From Aestuariivita boseongensis (GTDB lineage Bacteria; Pseudomonadota; Alphaproteobacteria; Rhodobacterales; Rhodobacteraceae), in NCBI RefSeq assembly GCF_001262635.1, contig NZ_JXYH01000001.1:124001-188000 (forward strand): 64,000 bases of DNA. The letters are read 5' to 3'. This document shows positions 34,852 to 43,728 of this stretch, one piece after another. Made by a program: the position numbers and the translations under genes. The number at the start of each line of letters is the position of its first letter. Positions within the stretch are counted from its first letter, which is position 1. The notes under the pieces are model-generated. The model was given only the letters and a program-made list of their open reading frames with translations, was not told the origin of the DNA and ran no database searches.

Positions 34852-36305
34852 ACCGGATTGAAACGATGAAGCCATTCCGATTTATTCTTCTCGTGCTGGC
34901 CTCGACCGCAGGTTCGCCTCTGCTGGCCAGCGATGCGGTCGAGGGCAATGTAACAGAGTTCACCAGTCCCCAAGGCGTCATAGAGCGTTGCGTGCGGATC
35001 GCCGCCATTCCCGGCGGAGAATATTCAAAGGGCGATCTGAAAGATGAGGCCAGCTATTGCGGGATTGACCTCTACGCGTCCAACGTGGCCCTCTGCCCGA
35101 AGACTTGGAGTACCAGCCCGGGCATGATGGTCTACGATATTTCTGGTGGGCCCTATTCGAATGACCGTGCAGAGTTCGAACGGAATGCCTGCAAAGAAGG
35201 TAAGTCGGCCGGCCGGCTTTCTGAGGGCGATCTGGCAAAGTTTAAGGTGACGATGAACGCGAAGGGAACAAGCGGTACCTTCTCGGCCTCGCCTCTACTT
35301 TATTACCACTTCTCTCGGTATTTCGATATGACGGTCAAGGTCCCAGTGTCGGTCTGGCGCACGATGGATGTGGCCATGCACGCCTCGGAAGTGGCGCGCC
35401 CGGGGCTGGCAATTTCGGGCCACAACCGCTCGGCCCGCATGAACCATGCGGGGTGGCAGCATCTGGTCGATGCCGAGGTCAACCCGTCATCCTACAGTCC
35501 AATGGACGATATCTTTACCGCAGACCGCAAGCAGATCTACGGCGTGCTGACGTCGAGCCCGGGTCACCGCTACGGCTCCGAGATCAACGGCACGCGGCGG
35601 TCGGGCTGGGGCAAGGGGCAGAATTTCGACTTTCAGGAAACACCCGCCTTCCTGGCCTTGCGCCGAGATGCACCGCTGGTCGAGGCGATCGACGCCGGGT
35701 TGCGCGAGGCACGCAAGGACGGTCAGATCAACCGCGACCTGGGCCCGGATGTCCCTCGCGAGCAGATGGCGTACTGGATGCGCGAGATCTCGGAGATCGT
35801 GCTGTTGGATTTTATCTTCAGCCAGCAGGATCGCGTCGGGAACATCGACTTCACGCCGTATTACTACTGGATCGAAAACGGTAAACTTGCGCATAAAAAA
35901 GCCAAACATCATGAACCCGGCGACAGTTCGGTTCCCGCGGGAGCGATGCTGTTGCGGCGCACCAACCTGAACGACAACGATGCCGGCGGACGCGTGGCCT
36001 ATGCGAATTTCGCCAAATCGACGCAGATGCTGGAAAAGCTGCGCCATTTCGATGGTAAGGTCTATGCGCGCCTGATCGCGCTTGACCGCGATCTCCAGAA
36101 CAGCGGACCCATCTATCAGTGGCTCGCGTCGAGCCTTGGCCTAAAGGAGGCCGAGGTCGCGCAAGTGGTGAAGAATACTCGTCTGGCGACAGCTATTCTG
36201 CAAGATAGCTGCACTGCAGGGAAACTGCACTTTGACCTGAACCCTAAACAGTTCTTCGTTTCGGGCGATGTCACGCCGGAAGAGATTTCTTGTGATGGCA
36301 CCTAG
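34848..36305 (+). CDS. Secreted kinase-like protein, catalytic-loop motif QQDRVGN
   Basis: A protein of 485 residues (479 if the ATG at 34866 is used) with a signal peptide. Most of it was not recognised, but the segment LLDFIFSQQDRVGNI followed 45 residues later by LNDNDAGG resembles the catalytic loop and metal-binding segments of the HipA/PI3-kinase/FAM20-like kinase folds (DRxGN and a DxG-like site). Upstream, SSPLLYYHFSRYFDM... VPVSVWRTMD resembles the part that precedes them. The call is inference, from these motifs and from neighbouring phosphatase-like genes. A substrate cannot be named. GTGA overlap with the previous gene suggests coupling. Confidence 0.45.
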   Translation: MNRIETMKPFRFILLVLASTAGSPLLASDAVEGNVTEFTSPQGVIERCVRIAAIPGGEYSKGDLKDEASYCGIDLYASNVALCPKTWSTSPGMMVYDISGGPYSNDRAEFERNACKEGKSAGRLSEGDLAKFKVTMNAKGTSGTFSASPLLYYHFSRYFDMTVKVPVSVWRTMDVAMHASEVARPGLAISGHNRSARMNHAGWQHLVDAEVNPSSYSPMDDIFTADRKQIYGVLTSSPGHRYGSEINGTRRSGWGKGQNFDFQETPAFLALRRDAPLVEAIDAGLREARKDGQINRDLGPDVPREQMAYWMREISEIVLLDFIFSQQDRVGNIDFTPYYYWIENGKLAHKKAKHHEPGDSSVPAGAMLLRRTNLNDNDAGGRVAYANFAKSTQMLEKLRHFDGKVYARLIALDRDLQNSGPIYQWLASSLGLKEAEVAQVVKNTRLATAILQDSCTAGKLHFDLNPKQFFVSGDVTPEEISCDGT

Positions 36306-37260
36306 GCTCGCGCTGGTCCTTTTGTGCTGGGCGCTGAGCTTCGCTCATGCCAAGGCAGAGGCGATCAGGGTTGTGGTCATCTCGGACCTGAATGGGTCCT
36401 ATGGATCCACAGAGTATTCCGCAGATGTGCACAGGGCCGTCAAGGCCATCATCGCGATGAAACCCGACTTGGTGATTTCAACCGGTGATATGGTGGCAGG
36501 CCAGCGCCGCCCACATTTGAGCGAAAAAGAGGTCAAGTCCATGTGGACCGCCTTCCACGCGGCTGTAACGGACCCTTTGAGCGAAGCGGGCATTCCGCTT
36601 GCGGTCACGCCCGGCAACCATGACGGATCGGCCTATTCCGGCTTTGAGATGGAACGGCGCATCTATTCCGCTGAGTGGCGTGCGCGCCGGCCCGATCTTC
36701 GCTTTGTAGGTCCTGACACATACCCGTTCTTTTACGCTTTCGATTTTGGATCTGCCCGCTTTGTGTCGCTTGACGCGACCACCGTGGGGCGGCTCGATCC
36801 CGATCAGATGCAGGCGCTGGAAACCGCATTCGAAGATGCCGGCCCCGCCAGGATCGTCTTCAGCCACCTTCCGCTTTGGCCTTTCGCAGTCCGTCGCGAG
36901 ACTGAGATCATCGGGGACCCGGGACTTGAGGTTCTGCTTGAGCGCCAAGCAGTGGACCTGCACCTGTCAGGGCACCATCACGCCTATTATCCCGGCCATC
37001 TCGACCGGTTCGCCGTGATCTCGCAGGCCGAGCTCGGCGGCGGGTCGCGCCGGCTAATCGGATCTCAGATCAGGCCGCCTCGCGCCTTCACGCTTCTGGA
37101 GATCGACGACGAAGGTTCAATCCGCGCCACGGCCTTTCAGGCGCCCGATTTTCGCGAACCCATCGATATCACTAAGCTGCCTAAAAGTCTGAACGTCGGT
37201 GACCGGGTGATACGACGGATTGATACCGTTCAATCCGGTGCGGTAGAGATGCTCCGATAA
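36295..37260 (+). CDS. Secreted calcineurin-like metallophosphoesterase
   Basis: A 321-residue exported phosphatase. After a signal peptide (about 1-22) the metallophosphoesterase motifs appear in order: SDLNGS (a D-x-N in place of D-x-H), STGDMV, GNHDG, FSHLPLW and SGHHHAY. These bind two metals and hydrolyse phosphoesters in the periplasm. The start at 36295 has GGAAGAG before it and overlaps the previous gene by 11 bases. The D-x-N variation of the first motif is notable but occurs in active members. Confidence 0.87.
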   Translation: MAPRLALVLLCWALSFAHAKAEAIRVVVISDLNGSYGSTEYSADVHRAVKAIIAMKPDLVISTGDMVAGQRRPHLSEKEVKSMWTAFHAAVTDPLSEAGIPLAVTPGNHDGSAYSGFEMERRIYSAEWRARRPDLRFVGPDTYPFFYAFDFGSARFVSLDATTVGRLDPDQMQALETAFEDAGPARIVFSHLPLWPFAVRRETEIIGDPGLEVLLERQAVDLHLSGHHHAYYPGHLDRFAVISQAELGGGSRRLIGSQIRPPRAFTLLEIDDEGSIRATAFQAPDFREPIDITKLPKSLNVGDRVIRRIDTVQSGAVEMLR

Positions 37261-37289
37261 AACAAGTCCATGCAGCAGACGAGATCCAC

Positions 37290-38054
37290 ATGATCCGATC
37301 TTCCATTCCCCTTATCCTTGCCGCGCTTGCCTTGGCGGTCGCGCCGGCGGCCGGCTTCGCACAGATGGAGGACGCCTCGATTTTGCTGCCTACGGATATC
37401 TCGATCCACGATGTGGGATGGGGTCAATTGGGCGATCTGGACGAAATCAGGGAATTCGTGTTGGCCGTCGTGGAAACGATTGTCTTTGTTTCCGCTTTCG
37501 CCTTCCACCCCCGGGCGAATGCGCTGAGAACCGATGCGCGCGGTTGGGTTGTGCAGTCAAGCATGTTTCTGTTCGGGCTGATCGGCATGCTGATCGGCTT
37601 CCTTGTTGTGCATCACGGGTTTCTGATCGGGTTTGTCGTATTCGGTATCGGTGGGCTTTTCCGGTTCCGGATGGAGTCGAGTTCTCTGATGGATGGCGCG
37701 ATCTTGATCCTTGTCACGCTGATCGGGCTGTCGGTGGGTATGAACCTGCCGGTCATGGCCCTCATTGCCACTGGAGCCGCGTGGATCACGATATGGTTCA
37801 TCACGACGCGCACTGTTTCGGTTCTCGAGCTGAAATTCGAAGACGAAGATATGCTCAGTGGCGCGATGACACGTCTGCGCGCGGCGCTGGCGGATGAGGA
37901 CTTTCGCATCGTCGATGTCAAGAAAACCGATTTCAAACCGGTGATCGAGATCGTGCTGTCGCACCGCAAGCCCGATGCCGGACAAATCATACCCGGCATT
38001 ATGGAAGAGCTTGGGAAATCCGGATACGGACCGAAAGGCTGGTATGTGGTCTAG
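37290..38054 (+). CDS. DUF4956-like membrane protein
   Basis: A 254-residue membrane protein with an N-terminal signal-like segment, four or five membrane helices (about 55-175) and a cytoplasmic C-terminal domain (about 180-254). The GLFRFRMESSSLMDG loop and its position resemble DUF4956 proteins, which often accompany polyphosphate polymerases or CotH-type kinases. That association fits the kinase-like neighbour, but no VTC-type polymerase is present here. It overlaps the next gene by 11 bases. Confidence 0.6.
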   Translation: MIRSSIPLILAALALAVAPAAGFAQMEDASILLPTDISIHDVGWGQLGDLDEIREFVLAVVETIVFVSAFAFHPRANALRTDARGWVVQSSMFLFGLIGMLIGFLVVHHGFLIGFVVFGIGGLFRFRMESSSLMDGAILILVTLIGLSVGMNLPVMALIATGAAWITIWFITTRTVSVLELKFEDEDMLSGAMTRLRAALADEDFRIVDVKKTDFKPVIEIVLSHRKPDAGQIIPGIMEELGKSGYGPKGWYVV

Positions 38055-38895
38055 GAGCCTGCTTGCAGTTGGCTTGTTCTTTGCCGCGTCCGTCTGGGCC
38101 GAAGCCGGAGCTGGTCGGCTGGAACCCGTAGCGACCCTGTCTCTCTACAAACCGGATACTGGGCTGACAGAGCCGTCGGGCCTGGCCGTTGACCCCTCCG
38201 GCACGGCCTTTTGGATCGTGAGTGACAACACTGAGGTTATCTTCCGCCTCGCCTTCGACGGCGCGCTTGACCGGTTCACGGGCGTCGATCCCCGGCTGAC
38301 GGACCTCGAAGGGATCACGGTCGATGTCCGCCACAACCGTCTTCTTGCGGTCTCTGAACGCCGGTCGAGCATCCTGTCGGTGGATTTGCGACCGCCGCAC
38401 CGCATCGCCGAATTTCCTTTGAAAGACCTTGCGGCTCAGCCCCATGCGCGCAAACTGCTTTCAGACCGCCAAAATGGTCTTGAAGGTATCGCGGTCGATC
38501 CGAATTCCGGTCTTGTTTATGTGCTCAAAGAGGCCAAGCCGCGGCTGCTGATTACTCTTTCTCCCACGCTTGACAAGCTGATTGCAATCAAGGCTCTCGA
38601 CGGTCTGTTTAAAGGCAGCCCGGCGTCTGAGGTGGATGCATCGGGTCTGGCTTTAGATACCCATCGGGGTGGGCTCTGGATCGTCAGTGATACAGGCAAG
38701 TCTGCGCATTTTCTGCCCTTTGATGAAGGTCAGGTGAAGTTTTTTGAACTCACCTACCGGGCTGAAGGCTCGACGTACCGCCTCGATAATCCGGAGGGAA
38801 TTGCGCTTTCGGCCAATGGCGCATCCCTCTACGTGCTGTCGGATAATGGACGCAAATCGCGGCTGGTTCAGTATGCTATTCCGAAGTTTGATTAA
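38044..38895 (+). CDS. Secreted SdiA-regulated/phytase-like beta-propeller
   Basis: A 283-residue exported protein of the SdiA-regulated family. A signal peptide (about 1-20) is followed by repeating blades such as EPSGLAVDPSGTAFWIVSDN, LEGITVDVRHNRLLAVSE and LEGIAVDPNSGLVYVL, which belong to a six-bladed propeller similar to esterase-like phytases. The ATG at 38044 overlaps the previous gene and a longer frame to 37975 has no ribosome site. As last gene of the operon it could bind or cleave a phosphorylated product. Confidence 0.78.
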   Translation: MWSRSLLAVGLFFAASVWAEAGAGRLEPVATLSLYKPDTGLTEPSGLAVDPSGTAFWIVSDNTEVIFRLAFDGALDRFTGVDPRLTDLEGITVDVRHNRLLAVSERRSSILSVDLRPPHRIAEFPLKDLAAQPHARKLLSDRQNGLEGIAVDPNSGLVYVLKEAKPRLLITLSPTLDKLIAIKALDGLFKGSPASEVDASGLALDTHRGGLWIVSDTGKSAHFLPFDEGQVKFFELTYRAEGSTYRLDNPEGIALSANGASLYVLSDNGRKSRLVQYAIPKFD

Positions 38896-39013
38896 GCCTC
38901 TTAGGAGTTGTGTTCTTGCGGCTTCGCAAGACTGCGCTATCTTTACTTGACGTGAGACGGAGTACTTTTTCGGCGCCTGACCGACTGGGCGAATTGGAGC
39001 GTCGCTAATCAAA

Positions 39014-39670
39014 ATGGATCGAACGCTTATAAAGGACTTGCGTAGGCGACTTGGCCTGACCCAACGGCAACTGGCTGACAGCCTTAACGTGGATCAGGCA
39101 ACGGTTAGCCGATGGGAACGCGGCGTTGAATCCCCGCGCCCGGCCCGCCGGGCAAAATTACAGCGTCTTTTGATGCGAGACGAAAGCCGCCGGGCGACCC
39201 AGCGCAGCCTTGCATTCCTGCGTCACGATTATTTACCTTCGACCTTGCTCGACGACCAGTTGCGGCTCGTTGACATCTCTGCATCGGGTCGTCGCCATTT
39301 CGAGCAACGGGGGCAGGACCCGGACGCGCTTCTTGGGATGAGTCTTGAGCGCTACGCCAATCGAGCCGGGCGGCCCGAACTTTACGAGCAACTGATCGCC
39401 TCCGGGATGATTGATGGTTCCGCCTTGCTGTTTCGCTTCGTCCAGAATGTGCGCGGCCGTGGTCACGCAACGGTGTATGAACCGATATTCGAAGACGGGA
39501 TCCTGAGCGGAATGCTCAATTATGTCACAGCTTATTTCGATCTTGGCGACAGTGATAGTGAAACGCTGGAACTGATCGAAGTCGTGCAAGCCGATGACCC
39601 TATGCAGGCCCAGATTTTGCATCGCGGCCCCGGCGCAGAATCGGCCCTGCGCCACATTCGCTCAGCGTGA
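39014..39670 (+). CDS. XRE-family regulator with sensor-like C-terminus, copy 2
   Basis: A 218-residue paralogue of the regulator at 30056, alike from end to end. The helix-turn-helix (about 5-60) contains DQATVSRWERGVESPRP, and the C-terminal domain has GRGHATVYEPIFEDGI and LNYVTAYFDL. It lies directly upstream of cluster B, with a copy of the recurring motif between its stop and the first cluster gene. It is the obvious candidate regulator of cluster B, as copy 1 is for the cluster A operon. Confidence 0.82.
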   Translation: MDRTLIKDLRRRLGLTQRQLADSLNVDQATVSRWERGVESPRPARRAKLQRLLMRDESRRATQRSLAFLRHDYLPSTLLDDQLRLVDISASGRRHFEQRGQDPDALLGMSLERYANRAGRPELYEQLIASGMIDGSALLFRFVQNVRGRGHATVYEPIFEDGILSGMLNYVTAYFDLGDSDSETLELIEVVQADDPMQAQILHRGPGAESALRHIRSA

Positions 39671-39685
39671 CTGCCAGTTTCCGGC

Positions 39686-39706
39686 AAACGCATATTTTCG
39701 CCCTTC
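39686..39706 (-). promoter_or_regulatory. Recurring island motif, copy 4
   Basis: The minus strand reads GAAGGGCGAAAATATGCGTT, identical to copy 3. It lies just after the XRE stop and about 140 bases before the first gene of cluster B, a likely operator or promoter position. Confidence 0.5.
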
Positions 39707-39842
39707 GCAATGCTCCAGCGCACGTTGATATTTGCTTTAGGTAGAAGGAAGCCAGATGATTCCTTTGGGTTGTGCGACGGGGCCGAACAGGGCAACGAAT
39801 GCCATTCCGGAGTGAGAACCATCCGATAGTAATGAGATCGAT

Positions 39843-40838
39843 ATGCGAGACCTGCCACTAAGCTATATCAAGACCAGCGGGGCGGCGGGGTTTGGGCTGA
39901 TGTTTGCCATTCTGGCGGTCACTCCGTTATCGGCTGGGGAATGGCAGATCACCACCTTGAATGGAGGCGCTGCATTGCAGTCGCCAAGCGTGACATTTTC
40001 CGCCGATGGCGCGCTGTTAGGCACCACCGGGTGCAATAGATTTTCGGGTCACGCGCGGACAGAAGACGGACAGCTTTTCAGTGCCGGGCCGCTTGCCACA
40101 ACCCGCATGGCTTGCGGGGGGCAAGAGTTGACTGCGCAGGACGATACAATAATCAGTCTGTTCTCGGGCCAGCTGTCGATTGCCTTCGATCCCCTGACCT
40201 CGACCCTCACATTGTCGCACGGTGCTGATGAGATGACACTGGTACGGGTTGATTCCGGTATGTCGCACTATCCGGAAACACATGCCGGATTGGAACCTCC
40301 GATGGGCGAAACGCCCTATATGACGCCGTCTGGACAGCAGCCTGAGGTGCCGATCAGGGCGGCCCCCGCGGCGGACGCCAGCCAGGTTGGCCGTGTAATG
40401 GTCGGCACGGTTCTTCGGAACGATGACTGCACGGAGGTGGCAGGTCTGAGCTGGTGCGAGGTTTCGACTGTAGACGGGCGAATTACCGGCTGGGCCGAGC
40501 ATCGTTTTCTTGAACAAGCAGACAGCGCGCTACGCGCGGGCCAGCAGATTTTTGATGTAGCCGGACGGCTTCCCTGTGCCAAGGGCGTCGGCGCTCCGAT
40601 GTCGACTTGTGCCTTCGGCGCAGCCCGCGATGCCGGCGGTAGCGCGACGGTGTCAGTGATGCGGGCCGACGGCACCGACAGGGGTCTGTTCTTTACCGAT
40701 GGGGTCTTCATCAGTGCGACCACAAGCCAGGTAGACGGTGGATTTCAGCAGCAGGCAACGCGCGAGGGTGATCTGACCCTCATCCGTGTCGGCGACGAAC
40801 GCTACGAGGTTCCGGATGCGATCATTTTCGGGGGCTGA
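39843..40838 (+). CDS. Secreted META/SH3-domain protein (cluster B)
   Basis: A 331-residue exported protein. A signal segment (about 12-31) leads to a META/HslJ-like domain (about 32-140) with the hallmark GTTGCNRFSG. A bacterial SH3-like domain (about 165-225, RAAPAADASQVGRVMVGT) comes next, then a C-terminal domain (about 235-331) with two cysteines. HslJ relatives confer resistance to novobiocin and act in the envelope; SH3 domains often bind peptidoglycan. It is the first gene of cluster B and has no counterpart in cluster A. Confidence 0.8.
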   Translation: MRDLPLSYIKTSGAAGFGLMFAILAVTPLSAGEWQITTLNGGAALQSPSVTFSADGALLGTTGCNRFSGHARTEDGQLFSAGPLATTRMACGGQELTAQDDTIISLFSGQLSIAFDPLTSTLTLSHGADEMTLVRVDSGMSHYPETHAGLEPPMGETPYMTPSGQQPEVPIRAAPAADASQVGRVMVGTVLRNDDCTEVAGLSWCEVSTVDGRITGWAEHRFLEQADSALRAGQQIFDVAGRLPCAKGVGAPMSTCAFGAARDAGGSATVSVMRADGTDRGLFFTDGVFISATTSQVDGGFQQQATREGDLTLIRVGDERYEVPDAIIFGG

Positions 40839-40874
40839 ACGGGTAATGCTTAAAACGTGCAAGGATCAAGACAC

Positions 40875-41777
40875 ATGAAACGAACCGCACTTCTTGCTTC
40901 GATAACTTGCGGGTTGCTTGCGGTCGGATCGGCAGTCCATGCGGAGATGCCAATCTTTTCGGCGACGTGCCTCTCCAACAATGTCGATGCCGACCGAACA
41001 GGCACTGTCCGGATCAACGGGATGCCGATGGAGGTGAAGGAATTCAATCCGAACTACTACGAGGCCACGATGGAAAGCCTGACCATCAGTATCAGCCATG
41101 CCGGCGGTGGGCGCGATCTGATCGTCAGCTTCACTGGCTCGGGCGGCGCAAATGGCGTCTGCCAGGTTCTTTCGTCCGCCGCCGCGCCCGTTGCCGATAC
41201 CAGTACGGGTCCGACGCAATGGCGGATCAGCGTGAACGGGTCGCTCAACATCCGCCAGTCTCCATCGACATCGGCGCAGGTCATGGCCCGACTGCCGGAC
41301 GGAATGATAGTCGAGAACCGAGGGTGCGTGGAAAGCGGCGGGCGTACCTGGTGCGAGGTTGCCGACGGCGATGCAAGCGGTTGGGCCGCACGCGAGTTCC
41401 TGGTTGCCGCTGGGGGCGAGAACGCCAATTCAGATGATGGTGGCGGCGCCATGGCGGGGTCTGGAAGCTCGGAAGAGCGTGTGCGCTTCGCCGCTGGCAC
41501 GACTGGGGCGGAGTATTCCGGCAATCTGATGCCTGGCGACTCCAAGCGCTATGTTCTCGGCGCATCGAACGGTCAAAACCTCTATTTCCGGCTCGCTGCG
41601 AATGGGCCCAGCATGTTCTACCAGATATTCAACCCCGACGGCTCTTTCCTGCTAGATCAGACTAACGCTGACCAGGAGTATCGGGGGCAGCTCTGGCAGT
41701 CGGGAGATCATTTGGTCGAGGTAATAAACCGAGGTAACGGGGCCCAATCCTACAACGTCATTTTCGGAATTCAGTAA
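40875..41777 (+). CDS. Secreted SH3 and PPC-like protein (cluster B)
   Basis: A 300-residue exported protein: signal peptide (about 1-22), an unassigned N-terminal domain, an SH3-like domain (about 122-178, with SLNIRQSPSTSAQVMARL), a DDGGGAMAG linker like the repeats of the cluster A lipoprotein, and the shared C-terminal PPC-like domain (about 200-300) with NPDGSFLL and YRGQLWQSGDH. The ATG at 40875 follows AAGGATC; the GTG at 40857 is not needed. In place it corresponds to 25116 of cluster A, with an added SH3 domain. Confidence 0.8.
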   Translation: MKRTALLASITCGLLAVGSAVHAEMPIFSATCLSNNVDADRTGTVRINGMPMEVKEFNPNYYEATMESLTISISHAGGGRDLIVSFTGSGGANGVCQVLSSAAAPVADTSTGPTQWRISVNGSLNIRQSPSTSAQVMARLPDGMIVENRGCVESGGRTWCEVADGDASGWAAREFLVAAGGENANSDDGGGAMAGSGSSEERVRFAAGTTGAEYSGNLMPGDSKRYVLGASNGQNLYFRLAANGPSMFYQIFNPDGSFLLDQTNADQEYRGQLWQSGDHLVEVINRGNGAQSYNVIFGIQ

Positions 41778-41803
41778 GCAGGTCACAAGTTGAAAGGACA
41801 GTC

Positions 41804-42154
41804 ATGACATCCGCAATCAAGGCTCTGATCACCATAGCCGCGCTCAGCACGCTGGCTGCGTGTGTGGAAACCTCGGGCGGTGGAAGCGCCTCTCAGATGC
41901 CGGTCGCTCCAAACAGCCCGCCGTTCATCACAACAATGTCGGGCTCAGTTTCGCAGGCCTCGATCAATGCCTGCCGCAATACGCTTGCCGCGCAGACCGT
42001 GGGAGGTGTGACTGTCGTGGGTGGCGAGACCTCGGAAGCGGCGACAGCGATCTACATGCGCGTGGGTCAGAACGGTGCGCCTTGGCGCTGCCTTGTTGGT
42101 GCCGACGGCAGCAATCCGTCGGTCATGTTCATGGGCAGCGAAGGGACGCTTTGA
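41804..42154 (+). CDS. Small lipoprotein, VETS family (cluster B)
   Basis: A 116-residue lipoprotein with lipobox LAACVETS, identical in that stretch to the cluster A gene at 24745. The mature domain, with INACRNTLAAQ and APWRCLVGADGSNPS, matches the first domain of the cluster A lipoprotein at 23889 (GGEWRCLV). Two cysteines probably pair. It follows the SH3/PPC gene as in cluster A. Function unknown. Confidence 0.78.
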   Translation: MTSAIKALITIAALSTLAACVETSGGGSASQMPVAPNSPPFITTMSGSVSQASINACRNTLAAQTVGGVTVVGGETSEAATAIYMRVGQNGAPWRCLVGADGSNPSVMFMGSEGTL

Positions 42155-42243
42155 ACCGGTGGTGCGAGGCCGCGGGCTCGCGCCACCGTCGCGATACGCG
42201 ATCCCAAGATAGCTGAGCGCACGCGGGTAGAAGGAGCAAAGAC

Positions 42244-42510
42244 TTGGAAGACACGGTTGGGACAGTCATGGGCGGGGTGGCTGGACTTATCATCATCATG
42301 GTGATCGGGGCCATCGTCGGGTGGATCGGCAGTCTTATTGTCAAGGGGACGGGGTCGGGGCTTTTTGCCGATATCGGGATCGGTATCGGCGGCGCTCTGG
42401 TCGCGGGCTACCTCTTTCCAGCGATCGGCCTGCCGGTTCATGGACTCTTGGGAGCGGTCCTCGGCGCGGTCACCCTGCTGGTGGCCATCAAGCTAATCCG
42501 TCGCGTCTGA
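42244..42510 (+). CDS. GlsB/YeaQ/YmgE-like membrane protein (cluster B)
   Basis: An 88-residue inner-membrane protein of three hydrophobic segments, close to the cluster A protein at 23522 (GAIVGWIGSLIVKGTGSG against GAIVGWLASLIVKGSGSG) but without a signal sequence. The start is a TTG at 42244 preceded by AAGGAG at normal spacing. GlsB family members are induced by envelope or acid stress in other bacteria. Confidence 0.85.
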   Translation: MEDTVGTVMGGVAGLIIIMVIGAIVGWIGSLIVKGTGSGLFADIGIGIGGALVAGYLFPAIGLPVHGLLGAVLGAVTLLVAIKLIRRV

Positions 42511-42541
42511 GTTATTACCCGAAATGAGGAACATTTTTCCA

Positions 42542-43684
42542 ATGCGGCAACTTCAAAAACTATTGGAAGCGATTGTGCTCTCGCTACTTGCTGGCGTGTC
42601 TTGGGTGGGCCCCGGCGCCGCACAGTCCACGGATTTCATGCTTAATGAGTGTTCGAGTGCCGGACAAACCTATTTCCGCGATTTCAACGCTCGCACCGAT
42701 ATGCGCTATAACGGGCAGCGCACCGACGGCACGCATGCCATCAATGGCCGGATCTACCTTGAAACGCGGTACGAGGATTTTGCCTGCTCCTACGAACGTG
42801 GCGGTCGTCGGATGGTGGAATTCTTCGCTGAAGGCCGGGTGCGGAACGCATACCTGCCGGATGCCGGGACCCCAAGTGAAGGCAGCGTCGTGCAAGTCAC
42901 CGGGCTTAGCGCGGGCGACAGGCTTAACCTGCGCGCCGGGCCAGGCACGAGCTATGCACGTGTTGGGGCGCTGTCGAATGGCTCATCAGTTCGCAATCTT
43001 GGCTGCCGAATGCAGGGGAGCACGCGGTGGTGCCAAGTCGAGCTGATGACCAACCGTCGCGAACGCGGCTGGGTGGCAGGGCGCTATCTCACACTTGCAG
43101 GCGCGGCGCCGCCGCCTGCGTCCGGGCCGCTTGTCCGCGTAACCGGTGTTCCGACCAATGATGTGTTGAACGTGCGCGCCGGCCCCGGAACGAGCTACCG
43201 TATCGTTGGCGCCCTAGGGAACGGTGCGCAGGTTCGGGAACTGGGCTGTGAGATGCAGGGCGCTGCCCGCTGGTGCCAAATCGAGATGCTGACTGACATG
43301 CGGGAACGCGGCTGGGTCAACGCCCGCTATCTGTTGCGCGAGGGTGGGCAGGCGACCCAATTGCCCAGTGCCTCGCGCATGCAGCGGATTCGCTTTCAGC
43401 CGGGCGCTTCGGGCACCGAATTCACCGACGATCTGGGCCCAGGCGCGACCGTCACATACCTATTAGGTGCGCGTAACGGCCAATTACTTACCGTCGAATT
43501 GATAGGCGCCGGCCCGAATGTTTACTACCGCATCTTCAATCCTGACGGCAGCGAGCTTCTTGGGGCGGTGAACGCGGCCCAAGTCTATCGCGGTCAGCTT
43601 TGGCAATCCGGAGATCACAAGATCGAGGTTACGAACCGCGGATCGCGCGTGCAGCCCTATTCGGCCCTGATCAGTGCGCGCTGA
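42542..43684 (+). CDS. Secreted protein with two SH3 domains and PPC-like end (cluster B)
   Basis: A 380-residue exported protein. After a signal peptide (about 1-28) it has the same N-terminal domain as the cluster A protein at 25116, then two SH3-like domains (about 110-180 and 195-270, each with LN-R-GPGTSY), and the shared PPC-like domain (about 280-380) with NPDGS and YRGQLWQSGDH. It is thus the cluster A protein with two SH3 domains inserted between its halves. GAGGAAC before 42542 makes this start better than 42524. Confidence 0.82.
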   Translation: MRQLQKLLEAIVLSLLAGVSWVGPGAAQSTDFMLNECSSAGQTYFRDFNARTDMRYNGQRTDGTHAINGRIYLETRYEDFACSYERGGRRMVEFFAEGRVRNAYLPDAGTPSEGSVVQVTGLSAGDRLNLRAGPGTSYARVGALSNGSSVRNLGCRMQGSTRWCQVELMTNRRERGWVAGRYLTLAGAAPPPASGPLVRVTGVPTNDVLNVRAGPGTSYRIVGALGNGAQVRELGCEMQGAARWCQIEMLTDMRERGWVNARYLLREGGQATQLPSASRMQRIRFQPGASGTEFTDDLGPGATVTYLLGARNGQLLTVELIGAGPNVYYRIFNPDGSELLGAVNAAQVYRGQLWQSGDHKIEVTNRGSRVQPYSALISAR

Positions 43685-43728
43685 ACGACTCCATCAAATT
43701 ACCCCAAACTGGCGAAGGAAAAAGGGAC

